Assembly: GCF_040605455.1 (NCBI RefSeq)
Contig: NZ_JBEXCV010000114.1
Location: forward strand, 1 to 29,303
Length of the DNA stretch: 29,303 nucleotides
From: Embleya sp040605455
Lineage (GTDB): Bacteria > Actinomycetota > Actinomycetes > Streptomycetales > Streptomycetaceae
Reading direction: 5' to 3'
Shown here: piece after piece, positions 6,235 through 14,175 of the stretch
How the letters are laid out: the number at the start of each line of letters is the position of its first letter
How positions within the stretch are numbered: the stretch's first letter is position 1
Program-made: the position numbers and the translations under genes
Notes under the pieces: model-generated
Databases searched by the model: none
The model's input: only the letters and a program-made list of their open reading frames with translations
What the model was told of the DNA's origin: nothing

Positions 6235-7776
6235 ATGTCCACGAACCTGCCCCGGGACGATCAACCGCCCGCGCTGCGCAAGTCGCTCGGTGTCGTCGAC
6301 GGCATCGCGGTCGCCGCGTCCAGTACGGCGGCCACCACCAGCATCGGCGTCGGCATGGGCAGCCTGGCCGCCACCGTCGGGTTGGCCACGCCGGCCATCA
6401 TCCTGATCGCCTTCCTGCCCATGCTCGGCATCGCCGGAGCGTACGCCCGGCTCAACCGGGTCGAGCCGAACTGCGGCAGCGGCTACGTCTGGGTCGGCAA
6501 GTCGATCGGCCCGTATTCCGGATTCCTCACCGGCTGGGTCGCGCTCGCCGGATCGATCATCTTCCTCGCGTACACCAGTGCGATCACCGGCTCGGTGTTG
6601 CTCCAGTTCGCCAACAAGGCCGGCTTGCACGAGTTCGCCGGGCTGACCCTGGACCCGAACTCGACCAAGCTCAGTACCGTCCTGGGCCTGGCCGTCCTGG
6701 TCGTGGTCACCGTGCTCGCGATCACCGGCGTGCACCAGGCGACCCGGTTGCAGACCTACCTGCTCGTCTTCGAGTACTCGGTGCTGCTGATCTTCTGCGT
6801 CTGGGCGATCGCCTCCGGTGAGCAGCCGTTCTCGTTCTCCTGGTTCAACCCGTTCGAGATCGACTCGGCCGCGGACTTCGCCCAGGGCCTGGTGCTCGCG
6901 GTGTTCTTCTTCTGGGGCTGGGACGCGGCGTTCAGCGTCACCGAGGAGACCAAGAACCCCGAGGACTCGGCTCGCGGCGGCTTGATCGCGCTGTTCGTGA
7001 TGCTCGGCATGTTCCTGCTCGGCGCGATCGCCTTCCAGCGCGTGATGACCGTCCCGGAACTGGCCGAGAACGGGCCGCAGGGCCTGACCTTCCTGGGCGC
7101 GCACCTCGCCGCCGACCCGTGGGCGAGCCTGCCGCTGCTCGCGCTGATCTTCTCCGCGGTCGCCTCCCTGCAGTCCGGCGTCATCCCCACCGCGCGCGGC
7201 ATGCTGGCGATGGGCCGCGACCAGACGCTCGGCAAGGTGTGGACCCGGATCCACCCGACCTTCGGATCGCCCGCGATCGGCACGGTGCTGATCATGGCGA
7301 TCGCCGCCGGCACCGCTGTCCTGGCGATCGGCATTCCCAAGCTCAACGACATGATCCTGGCCGCGGTCAACTCGATCGGCCTGATCGTGGCGTTCTACTA
7401 CGGCCTGACCGCCATCGCCTGCGCGGTCCGCTTCTGGCCGACGCTGCGCACCGATCGGCGTGAGGGCGTGCGGGCCGTGGTCATCCCCGGACTGAGCGGA
7501 CTGGCGCTGCTGGGCGTCGGGGCCTACCTCTCGTACGACTACCTGACCATGAGCGACAGCTTCGAGCTCAGCCCCGACAACGGCTGGTTCATGTTCTCCG
7601 TGCCGGTGGTGGTGATCCTCAGCGGCCTGGGCTTCGCCGCGTACGCCAAGTACGTGCGCAAGTCGGCCTACTTCGAGACCGGCCGGGGCACCGACGGCGA
7701 CTCGATCGAGCTGCCGATGGACCGGTACAACGACGCCGCCGATTTCGAAGCATTCAAGTCCAAGGAAAACGCATGA
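6235..7776 (+). CDS. APC-superfamily amino acid/amine permease
   Basis: A 513-residue integral membrane transporter with about 12 hydrophobic spans. The start PPALRKSLGVVDGIAVAAS with the first-helix segment SIGVGMGSLAATVG, and the second span ending in AGAYARLNRVEPNCGSGYVW, are typical of APC amino acid permeases. VFFFWGWDAAFSVTEETKNP in the middle matches the family's sixth helix and following loop. The substrate is probably an amino acid, amine or amide compound. GGAG precedes the ATG by about 7 nt. The stop overlaps the amidohydrolase start by 4 bp (ATGA), so the two are translationally coupled, and the transporter likely brings in the amidohydrolase's substrate (inference). Confidence 0.9.
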   Translation: MSTNLPRDDQPPALRKSLGVVDGIAVAASSTAATTSIGVGMGSLAATVGLATPAIILIAFLPMLGIAGAYARLNRVEPNCGSGYVWVGKSIGPYSGFLTGWVALAGSIIFLAYTSAITGSVLLQFANKAGLHEFAGLTLDPNSTKLSTVLGLAVLVVVTVLAITGVHQATRLQTYLLVFEYSVLLIFCVWAIASGEQPFSFSWFNPFEIDSAADFAQGLVLAVFFFWGWDAAFSVTEETKNPEDSARGGLIALFVMLGMFLLGAIAFQRVMTVPELAENGPQGLTFLGAHLAADPWASLPLLALIFSAVASLQSGVIPTARGMLAMGRDQTLGKVWTRIHPTFGSPAIGTVLIMAIAAGTAVLAIGIPKLNDMILAAVNSIGLIVAFYYGLTAIACAVRFWPTLRTDRREGVRAVVIPGLSGLALLGVGAYLSYDYLTMSDSFELSPDNGWFMFSVPVVVILSGLGFAAYAKYVRKSAYFETGRGTDGDSIELPMDRYNDAADFEAFKSKENA

Positions 7777-9473
7777 GCACGACCGAGCAGACCGCTTCCG
7801 CCGCCGCCTCGGTTGCCTCCGCCGGCTCCGTTGCCTCCGCTTCCGCGATTGCCGACATCGTCTTCACCGGCGGCGCGGTGTACACCGTCGACGCGGCGCG
7901 CAGCCGGGCGAGCTCGGTGGCCGTGCGCGGTGGGCGGATCATCGCGGTCGGGCACGACGAGGTGCGCGACCTGATCGGCGATCGCACCGAGGTCGTCGAT
8001 CTCGCGGGCAAGCTGCTGATCCCGGGCTTCCAGGACGCGCACGTGCACCCGGTGGGTGGCGGCGTGGAAATGGGCCAGTGCGACATGTCCGAATACGAGA
8101 CGCTCGCCGAATACCGGCAGGTGGTGCGGGCCTACGCGGACGCCAACCCGGACCTCGAGTGGATCACCGGCGGCGGCTGGTCGATGGAGGCGTTCCCGGG
8201 CGGCCTGCCGCACCGGTCGATGCTCGACGACCTGGTCCCGGACCGGCCGGTGTTCCTGCCCAACCGGGACCATCACGGCGCCTGGGCCAACAGCCTGGCG
8301 CTGCGGCTGGGCGGCATCACCCGGGACACCCCGGACCCGGCCGACGGCCGGATCGAGCGCGACTCGGACGGTGAGCCGACCGGCGTGCTCCAGGAGGGCG
8401 CGGCCGACCTGATCGGCCGGCTGCTGCCGCCACTCACCGCCGAGGACCAGGTGGCCGGCCTGCTCCGGGCGCAGGAACTGCTGCACTCGCTGGGCATCAC
8501 CGCGTGGCAGGACGCGCTGCTCGGCGCGCACGCGAACATCAGTGACGCGAGCACCGCGTACCTGACGGCGGTGGACCGCGGGCTGCTGACCGCGCGCGTG
8601 GTCGGCTCGCTGTGGTGGCAGCGCGACCGGGGGATCGAGCAGATCGACGAACTGCGCGCGCGGCGCGCCGCGGGCACGCGCGGACGGTTGTCCTGCACGA
8701 CCGTCAAGATCATGCAGGACGGCGTCGCGGAGAACTTCACCGCCGCGATGCTCAGCCCCTATCTGACGTCGTGCGGGTGCGCCTCCGACAACAGCGGGAT
8801 CAGCTTCATCGAGCCGGAGGCGCTGCGGCGATACGTCACGGCTCTGGACGCGCACGACTTCCAGGTGCACTTCCACGCGCTGGGCGACCGCGCGGTCCGG
8901 GAGGCGCTGGACGCGGTGGCCGCGATGCGTGCGGCGAACGGGTGGAAGGACACCCGGCCGCACCTGGCCCACCTCCAGGTGGTGCACCCGGCTGACATCA
9001 ACCGGTTCCGCGAACTCGGCGCGAGTGCGAACATGCAGCCGCTGTGGGCCGCGCACGAGCCGCAGATGGACACGTTGACCATCCCCTTCCTGGGCGCGGA
9101 GCGGGCCGCGTGGCAGTACCCGTTCGGCGCGCTGGCGCGCAGCGGTGCGACGTTGGTCGCGGGCAGCGACTGGCCGGTGTCCAGCCCGGACCCGATCCAG
9201 GGCATCCACGTGGCGGTGAACCGGCGGATCCACGGCTCGGACGCGCCGGTCTTCTTCCCGGAACAGCGGCTCGACCTGCACACCGCGCTGGCGGCGTACA
9301 CGGCGGGCAGTGCGTACGCGAACCACCTGGACGACACCGGCAGCATCGTGGTGGGCAAGCACGCGGACCTCGTGGTGCTCGACCGCGACCCGTTCGCGGC
9401 GCCGGAGAGCGAGATCGGCGCGACGCGGGTGCTGGAGACGTTCGTGGGTGGGGAGCGGGTGTTCGCGAGGTAG
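7773..9473 (+). CDS. YtcJ-like amidohydrolase (amidohydrolase family 3)
   Basis: A 566-residue metal-dependent hydrolase. Metal-site features are FQDAHVHPVGGG (HxH at residues 90 and 92), TVKIMQDGVAENF with the lysine that may be carboxylated in the family, VHFHALGDRAV, HLQVVHP, and AGSDWPVSSPDP with the final aspartate. The C-terminal SIVVGKHADLVVLDRDPF rebuilds the small beta-sandwich together with the N-terminal strand. Members act on N-substituted amides, formamides or cyclic amides; the substrate here is unknown. Residues 8-26 form an Ala/Ser/Val-rich low-complexity stretch before the domain begins at IADIVFTGGAVYT; it is too interrupted by serine to be a clear signal peptide. It is the last gene of the permease unit and converges on the MmyB-type regulator. 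Confidence 0.9.
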   Translation: MSTTEQTASAAASVASAGSVASASAIADIVFTGGAVYTVDAARSRASSVAVRGGRIIAVGHDEVRDLIGDRTEVVDLAGKLLIPGFQDAHVHPVGGGVEMGQCDMSEYETLAEYRQVVRAYADANPDLEWITGGGWSMEAFPGGLPHRSMLDDLVPDRPVFLPNRDHHGAWANSLALRLGGITRDTPDPADGRIERDSDGEPTGVLQEGAADLIGRLLPPLTAEDQVAGLLRAQELLHSLGITAWQDALLGAHANISDASTAYLTAVDRGLLTARVVGSLWWQRDRGIEQIDELRARRAAGTRGRLSCTTVKIMQDGVAENFTAAMLSPYLTSCGCASDNSGISFIEPEALRRYVTALDAHDFQVHFHALGDRAVREALDAVAAMRAANGWKDTRPHLAHLQVVHPADINRFRELGASANMQPLWAAHEPQMDTLTIPFLGAERAAWQYPFGALARSGATLVAGSDWPVSSPDPIQGIHVAVNRRIHGSDAPVFFPEQRLDLHTALAAYTAGSAYANHLDDTGSIVVGKHADLVVLDRDPFAAPESEIGATRVLETFVGGERVFAR

Positions 9474-9497
9474 GGCTCGGGGTGCGGTCGGGGCCGG

Positions 9498-9539
9498 GCG
9501 TGGTCGGGACGGATCGTCGAGCGTGGTCGGGGCGGATCG
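9498..9539. repeat. 19-bp imperfect direct repeat
   Basis: GCGTGGTCGGGACGGATCG (9498-9516) recurs at 9521-9539 with one change, a 23-bp period. It occupies the 76-bp space between the convergent amidohydrolase and MmyB-type regulator genes. No function is evident. Confidence 0.75.
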
Positions 9540-9549
9540 GCGGGTGTGA

Positions 9550-10440
9550 TCAGGATTGATCGTCGGCTTGCCGAGTGGCATCGCGGACGAGTTCGGCGAT
9601 CCGTTCCCGGTGCGGTGGTTCGGCGGTGAAGGTGACGAGTTTCTGGTCCGGCCGGTCGGCGACCTGAAGCACCACGCGGGTGAGGTCGAGGCGCCCCAAT
9701 CGTGGGTGGCGAAGACGCTTTCGGCCGGAGGACAGCGCGCTCACGTCGTGTCGGGGCCACCACGCGTCCGCCTCCGGCCCGGCGGCGCGCAGCCGGCGGA
9801 TCAGGTCGGCGAAGGCCGGGTCGCCCGGGTGGCGGTCGGCGGCGGCGCGGAATCGGGCCAGCGCGCCGACGGCCTCGGCCTCCCAGTCGACGAGCCGGGT
9901 GCGCGCCTCGGGGGCGACCAGGGTCCACCAGACGATGTTGCGTTCCTCGGGCGGCAACAGCGGCCAGTCGGTCCACAGTGCCCGGGCCGCGTGGTTGGCG
10001 GCGAGGACGTCGAAGCGACGGCCGGTGACGTAGGTCGGGTCCGGGTCGAGGCGGTCGACCAGCGCCGCGACGCCGGAGGACAACACCTCGGCGGCCTCGC
10101 CGGCGGGCGCGGGGGCCGGTTCGCCCTGCGCGAGGTGGATCAGATGGGCGTGTTCGGCCGGTTCGAGTCGCAGCGCGGCACCGAGCGCGTCCAGGACCTG
10201 ACGGGACGGGTGCACGTCGCGGCCCTGCTCCAGGAACGTGTAGTACGTGGTCGAGATCGTGGCGAGGCCGGCGACCTCCTCGCGGCGCAGCCCGCGGGTG
10301 CGGCGCCGGGTGCCCGGCGGGAGACCGACGTCGGCGGGTTGGAGCCGCGCCCGGCGGGAGCGCAGGAAGTCGGCCAGCGCGCGGGCGGGACGATCGGGAG
10401 TCGGCGGATCGGGGACCGCGGGATCCGGAGTGGTGGGCAT
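9550..10440 (-). CDS. XRE-type regulator with MmyB-like ligand domain
   Basis: A 296-residue transcription factor. After a proline-rich leader, residues about 22-95 are the XRE helix-turn-helix in the form shared by this actinobacterial group: ADFLRSRRARLQPADVGLP, RRRTRGLRREEVAGLATIS, TTYYTFLEQGRDVHPSRQVL. Residues about 115-285 match the MmyB-like ligand-binding domain, with RRFDVLAANHAARALW and the WWTLVAPEARTRLVDWE segment. Ligands of the family are mostly unknown; fatty acids have been proposed for MmyB. The ATG at 10440 has AAGGA about 11 nt upstream. It is divergent from an aldo/keto reductase gene, a common arrangement for this family in which the reductase is the regulated target; here that reductase is broken. 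Confidence 0.88.
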   Translation of the reverse strand: MPTTPDPAVPDPPTPDRPARALADFLRSRRARLQPADVGLPPGTRRRTRGLRREEVAGLATISTTYYTFLEQGRDVHPSRQVLDALGAALRLEPAEHAHLIHLAQGEPAPAPAGEAAEVLSSGVAALVDRLDPDPTYVTGRRFDVLAANHAARALWTDWPLLPPEERNIVWWTLVAPEARTRLVDWEAEAVGALARFRAAADRHPGDPAFADLIRRLRAAGPEADAWWPRHDVSALSSGRKRLRHPRLGRLDLTRVVLQVADRPDQKLVTFTAEPPHRERIAELVRDATRQADDQS

Positions 10441-10490
10441 CCTGGCAGGTTCCTTGGTTGGTTCTCGAAGCCGGTCGCACCCGCTTGGTC

Positions 10491-10533
10491 CTGGTACTGC
10501 TGTTACCAGTAAAAGCGGTCTCTGGATACCAGT
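10491..10533. promoter_or_regulatory. Operator array between MmyB-type regulator and reductase remnant
   Basis: CTGGTA (10491-10496) and TACCAG (10504-10509) form a 6-bp-arm inverted repeat with a 7-bp spacer. A second, tighter one, CTGG-ATA-CCAG, follows at 10522-10532. TACCAGT recurs exactly at 10504-10510 and 10527-10533, 23 bp apart, so two sites lie about two helical turns apart on one face. They sit in the 118-bp divergent promoter region and most likely bind the MmyB-type regulator (inference). Confidence 0.5.
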
Positions 10534-10558
10534 GTGGAGCAAGCCTAGGGTCGTCGAC

Positions 10559-10846
10559 ATGATCACCATCAAGACGCGAACGCTGGGCGGCAGGGGCTTA
10601 CCGTCTCGGCGCTGGGACGTCGAGCCGGCTCAGCTCGCGTTGGCCTGGCTGTTGGCCCAAGGCGAGGACGTGGTGCCGATCCCCGGCACGCGCAGCGCGA
10701 CGCGCTTGGCCGAGAACATCGAGGCGGCGGCCATCGAGCTCACCCCCGCGGACCTCGCCCGACTCGAAGCGGCGGCCCCGAGGTCGGCCTGGGCCGGCAA
10801 CCGGGCGGCGTTCGGCGCCGGGATGGTCGCGAGGACGAAGGCGTGA
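10559..10846 (+). pseudogene. Aldo/keto reductase with large internal deletion
   Basis: The 95-codon frame is open but joins the two ends of a protein that is normally about 320 residues. The start ITIKTRTLGGRGL is the standard N-terminus. Directly after it the expected TVSALG is present but in the next frame (CTT ACC GTC TCG GCG CTG GGA), showing a one-base loss near 10597-10600. At about 10615 the sequence jumps to the C-terminal part, VEPAQLALAWLLAQGEDVVP, IPGTRSATRLAENIEAAAIE, LTPADLARLEAAAP. Roughly 220 residues, including the catalytic Asp-Tyr-Lys-His set, are gone. The deletion happens to restore the frame, so a short protein may still be made, but not a reductase. It remains in front of the dienelactone hydrolase. 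Confidence 0.85.
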
Positions 10847-10858
10847 GGACGAAGGCGT
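10831..10858. repeat. 14-bp perfect tandem duplication at a gene junction
   Basis: GAGGACGAAGGCGT occurs twice back to back (10831-10844, 10845-10858). Each copy is followed by GA: the first gives the TGA stop of the reductase remnant, the second gives the GTG start of the dienelactone hydrolase. With one copy the two genes would share GTGA, the common coupled overlap in actinomycetes. Confidence 0.9.
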
Positions 10859-11618
10859 GAGAGTGGCGACTGTCGACGAGTGGATCGAGATCGATGTGCC
10901 GGGCGCGGCGGTGCCGATGTCGGGATATCTGGCTCGTCCCGACGGGCCCGGTCCGCATCCGAACGTGCTCGTGGGCTTCGAGATGTTCGGCATCACCGGC
11001 TATGTACGAGGCGTCGCCGACGTGCTTGCCGGGCTCGGATACCGGGCCCTGGTACCGGACTTCTACCACCGGGCGGGCCGCCGGATCGAGCTGCCCGCCG
11101 ACCCCGACGGCCGGGCGCGCGGGCTCGACCTCGTGGGCGGATTGACCCGGGACGGCGTGCGGGCCGATGTCACGGCGGCCGTAGCGGAGTTGGGCCGGCG
11201 GTTCGGCGACGATGCGCCCACCGCGATGGTGGGGTTGAGCGCGGGTGGGCACATCGCCTATTACGCGGCGACGCAGGTGCCGTTGGCGGCCTTGGTCGCG
11301 TTCTATCCGGGGTGGCTGACGAGCGCGGAGATCGGTTTGGGGCGGCCGGAGCCGACGGTGACGCTGACTGCGTCGATCGCCCGGTACGACACGCCCGTGC
11401 TGGTGCTGATCGGTGCGGACGACCACCTCTACCCGGCCGACGAGCGGGAGTCGATCGCGCGCCGGTTGGCCGAGTCCGGGGTGCGACACGAGTTCGTGGT
11501 GTACCCGGACACGCCGCACGGCTTCGCCTGCCAGGAGCGCGATACGTACCGTCCGGCGGCGGCGGAGGACGCCTGGGCGCGGGCCACGGCGTTGCTGGCA
11601 CAGGCGCTGAAGGGGTAG
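10857..11618 (+). CDS. Dienelactone hydrolase family protein
   Basis: A 253-residue alpha/beta hydrolase, probably cytosolic. The family pattern is clear: GYLARPDGPGPHPNVLVGFEMFGI near the start, the nucleophile elbow VGLSAGGH (residues 126-132), IGADDHLYP with the acid at about 188-189, and DTPHGFACQ with His221. The nucleophile is serine, whereas true dienelactone hydrolases have cysteine; many actinobacterial members differ in this way and act as general esterases, so the substrate is open. The start is GTG at 10857, placed by the end of the reductase remnant; the repeated GAGGACGAAGG supplies the purine-rich ribosome site. Confidence 0.87.
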   Translation: MRVATVDEWIEIDVPGAAVPMSGYLARPDGPGPHPNVLVGFEMFGITGYVRGVADVLAGLGYRALVPDFYHRAGRRIELPADPDGRARGLDLVGGLTRDGVRADVTAAVAELGRRFGDDAPTAMVGLSAGGHIAYYAATQVPLAALVAFYPGWLTSAEIGLGRPEPTVTLTASIARYDTPVLVLIGADDHLYPADERESIARRLAESGVRHEFVVYPDTPHGFACQERDTYRPAAAEDAWARATALLAQALKG

Positions 11619-11664
11619 CGGGCGGCGGCCGGGTGTGGGCCTGGCGCGGGTGCGTTGCCGTCGG

Positions 11665-12100
11665 TCAGTCGGCGGCGGTGTGTGCCCGGGCCACCGTGAG
11701 GCTGTCCTCGTATACGTGGTAGCGGCTGATCAGGCCCGCCTCGACGGTGACGTGCACCGCGCATCGCGCCCGGTAGGCGGTGCCGGTGGACGCGGCCGTA
11801 CGTCGGATCTCGGTCGACAGGACCGCCTCGGGCCCGTCGACCAGGATCCGCAGGTCCGGTGCGGCGACCGGGTGGCCGGCCTCCTGCGGGTGGTCGTCGG
11901 TGTGCGCGGCGGCGAGTTCGCGAAAGCGCGCCAACGTCCGCGCGCGTCGAACGCGGCCGGATCCACGGCGTCGACGGGTGGCCCTCGGCCGGCCAGTCGA
12001 GCAGCCAGTCCACATTGTCGGCGAACAGTTCGGCGATCCGATCCGGATCGCCCGACCCGACGCGGCGCACGAACTCCGCGACGACGGCATTACCCGGCAT
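11665..12100 (-). pseudogene. SnoaL-like protein gene, frameshifted
   Basis: The first part reads MPGNAVVAEFVRRVGSGDPD from the ATG at 12100 and goes on through RIAELFADNVDWLLDWPAEG to PRSTRADV. The continuation FRELAAAHTDDHPQEAGHP up to ISRYHVYEDSLTVARAHTAA lies in another frame. The switch falls at about 11924-11932, where one extra or two missing bases would join ADV to the FRELA helix as in intact NTF2-fold proteins. Both halves keep normal codon use, so the lesion is recent or is a sequencing error. It begins about where the WYL remnant of the opposite strand starts. Confidence 0.75.
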
Positions 12101-12104
12101 CCCG

Positions 12105-12400
12105 CGTCGGCGACCGTGCGGATGTCGCCGATCGCGATGAAGCGGCTGATGGACGGGATGGAGCCGGTCGTTGTACACGCGGCTCGTACGAGCGCGACCC
12201 GCCCCGACGCCGACGGCCGGGTCGAGGTTGTCATCCCGATCGAGTCGGTCGACTCGGCGATCACGACCCTCCTGCCGTTCGGCGGCGAGGCGGAGGTGCT
12301 CGGGCCACCGGAAGTGCGGGCGGGGATGCGGGCGGCGGTGGCGGCGTTGACGCGGGTGTACGGGTGGCGTGATAGGGAGGCCGGCGTGGAGGGGTGGTGA
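12105..12400 (+). pseudogene. C-terminal remnant of a WYL-domain regulator
   Basis: The frame encodes TVRMSPIAMKRLMDGMEP, then DADGRVEVVIPIESVDSAIT, LLPFGGEAEVLGPPEVRAGM and AAVAALTRVYGW, ending at a TGA at 12398-12400. This matches the last 80-90 residues of HTH-WYL regulators of the DeoR-like group, where a strand-rich segment is followed by 'VLxPPxLR' and a closing helix. The winged helix and the WYL domain itself are absent: upstream of about 12105 the DNA belongs to the opposite-strand SnoaL-like gene. It is therefore a truncated remnant, probably cut when the neighbouring sequence arrived (inference). Confidence 0.7.
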
Positions 12401-13197
12401 TTGGGTCGATTGCGAAGATCCGTCGAAGGGATGACCGCGGACCAGCCGCCTACCCATCGGACGCGGGACTTCCGGATATTGCATTCTTTGCCGTAGCTAT
12501 ACGAATCTCGGCGGCGGGACGCCGGTTCGGCGTGCAGAATCAAGCCTTTGCCTGTGGATCATGAAGGGCGGTGGACCCGATGGGGCCGTCGCTTTTTCGT
12601 GCCCCGGCATGACCAATTCGTACACAACCGACTCGTTGGTGAGGCGGGTTGTCGTTCGGAGCACAACCCGGAGTCGCGGACGACGAAGCCGGATCATAGG
12701 GTCGCGTGCATCGTGATCCGCGACTCGCCGGGCGGCACGGCCGCCGGCGGGGCGGGTGGCGGGAGGCTTGGTGGCAAGGCTGCGAGGTTGTAGAACTGTG
12801 CGGTTGTAGAGAGCTGCGAGGTGTCAAGGCACGGGGAGGCGAGGTCACCGGGAAGCCCGGGGGTGATGCTTGCCGGAACTTGCCGGGTTTCCGCTGAGGA
12901 TGAGTCGCCGGGGCCGGGGTGTTCGGGCTTTCGGGGCCTGTTCAGGAGCACTCGGGCCCGTTCCGCCCGGACGCCGGCCGACTCGGCGGCTGCGTGATCG
13001 AGTGGATCGAGAGGCCACCGGATCGCATGGTTGGACGCCCGAGTGATCAAATGTCCGAGTGACTCTGCGGGGCGCACGTCCGATCCGCCCGCGTCCCGCA
13101 GTTGGCCCGATGGCTGGGCCGGGCCAGGGCCCGTCCTTCCCGATCCCGCCGCGTCGCGCCCGGCGGGATCGGGGGACGGGCTCCGGTGCGTACGGCG
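12401..13197. other. Intergenic stretch without a convincing gene
   Basis: About 800 bp with locally lower GC around 12470-12700. No frame matches a family I recognise. On the minus strand one frame ends PPGESRITMHATL before a TGA at 12694-12696 and has plausible codon use for some 40 codons (TTAQFYNLAALPPS onwards), but no start can be supported. At 12779-12833 on the plus strand the short words GCTGCGAGGT and GGTTGTAGA are each repeated. The large inverted repeat at 12671-12726 is listed separately. No tRNA or transposase was seen. Confidence 0.4.
12671..12726. promoter_or_regulatory. Large inverted repeat with alternative pairing
   Basis: GAGTCGCGGA (12671-12680) pairs with TCCGCGACTC (12717-12726), and after a 2x2 internal loop ACGA (12683-12686) pairs with TCGT (12711-12714). 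A competing stem, GGATCA (12691-12696) with TGATCC (12714-12719), shares bases 12714 and 12717-12719, so the two stems exclude each other. It could be a terminator or attenuator-like RNA on either strand; no T-run follows. Confidence 0.4.
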
Positions 13198-13782
13198 TCA
13201 TCGGACCGGCGTCGGATGCGACGCGCCTCGGCCGAGATCGCGTGACCAGGCCACCTCGCGGTCGAGTTGGCCACTCGCGCGGAACAGGGTCACCTGGTGA
13301 GTGTCGGCCAGGAACGACGCGAGGCGGGTACGATCGGCCGGCTCGAAGCCCAACCGCTGCCAGAACGGACCTGATCGGCGGCTGAACAACCACGCCCGTC
13401 GGGCACCGGCCGCAGCAGCGTGGTCGAGCGCGAAGTGGGCCAACTCCAGCCCCAGACCGCGCCCCCGGGCCTCCCGATCCACCGCGACGCTACGTATCAG
13501 CGCGTGATCACCGGTGGCGGACAACTCGTACCCGGTGCTGCCGCACACCCTCCCGCCGCCATCCCGAAGCAGCCACAACCGCACGCCGGCCGCATCGAGC
13601 CCACTGAGCGTGAGATCGGCACGCACCAGGAAGTCGTGCAGATCGGGAAGGTCGGCGGGGGCGAGGGGCACGAGGGCGGATCCGGCGGTTCCGATGAACG
13701 ACGCGGGGCCGCCGGTGCGGGCGGGGGCGTCGGGCTGCTCGGCCTTTACGGGCTTTCGGTGCCCGGTGCCCGTGGCGTCCAC
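13198..13782 (-). CDS. GNAT acetyltransferase, ArsN2-like
   Basis: A 194-residue N-acetyltransferase. The acetyl-CoA binding core is ALIRSVAVDREARGRGLGLE (RGRGLG pyrophosphate loop, about residues 107-112), with GSTGYELSATGDHALIRS before it and ARRAWLFSRRSGPFWQRLGF after it. The overall pattern and the ending DTHQVTLFRASGQLDREVAW resemble the ArsN2 arsenic-resistance acetyltransferases, but no arsenic genes are nearby, so the substrate is open. About 30 N-terminal residues before the domain look disordered. The GTG at 13782 has GAGGA 5 nt upstream and lies 6 bp after the stop of the VOC gene, with which it forms an operon. Confidence 0.82.
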   Translation of the reverse strand: MDATGTGHRKPVKAEQPDAPARTGGPASFIGTAGSALVPLAPADLPDLHDFLVRADLTLSGLDAAGVRLWLLRDGGGRVCGSTGYELSATGDHALIRSVAVDREARGRGLGLELAHFALDHAAAAGARRAWLFSRRSGPFWQRLGFEPADRTRLASFLADTHQVTLFRASGQLDREVAWSRDLGRGASHPTPVR

Positions 13783-13788
13783 CCGTCC

Positions 13789-14175
13789 TCACCCGCCGAG
13801 GAGGCAGAACGGGTGACCCGCCGGATCGGCGTACACCCGCCACCCACGCGAGTCGACCCGAAGCAACGCGGCCCCGAGCCCGACCACCCGCTCATGCGCC
13901 TCGTCCATATCCGGAACGTCCACGTCCAGATGAACCTGCTGCGGATGCGCGGCGTCGGGCCACTGCGGCGCTCGATGGTCCGCCACACGCTGAAACGCCA
14001 ACACCAGGCCCGAACCCGACTGATCGCCCTCCGTATGAACGGTGGCGAACTCGTCGCCGACCGCCCACCGAGGATCGGGCCGATTCACCTCACCGCCGAG
14101 AAGTGCCGCGTAGAAGCGAGCGAGTTCGCGAACATCCGCGCAATCCAACACAACACACTGCACCCTGCCAACCAT
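13789..14175 (-). CDS. VOC (glyoxalase/bleomycin-resistance fold) family protein
   Basis: A 128-residue single VOC domain made of two beta-alpha-beta-beta-beta halves. The first is CVVLDCADVRELARFYAALL with WAVGDEFATV; the second is QQVHLDVDVPDMDEAHERVV up to GWRVYADPAGHPFCLL. The ending DPAGHPFCL is the usual close of the actinobacterial glyoxalase-like group. It may bind a metal or act as a binding protein; the function is unknown. The ATG at 14175 is chosen for GGGAGGA about 9 nt upstream; the frame runs on to 14238 without a better site. It is the first gene of a two-gene unit with the acetyltransferase. Confidence 0.86.
   Translation of the reverse strand: MVGRVQCVVLDCADVRELARFYAALLGGEVNRPDPRWAVGDEFATVHTEGDQSGSGLVLAFQRVADHRAPQWPDAAHPQQVHLDVDVPDMDEAHERVVGLGAALLRVDSRGWRVYADPAGHPFCLLGG

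Noticed and set aside
7668..9581. 637-codon open frame on the minus strand
   Set aside because: It is antisense to the amidohydrolase, whose catalytic motifs and codon use are clear; the antisense product is Arg/His/Val-rich without family features.
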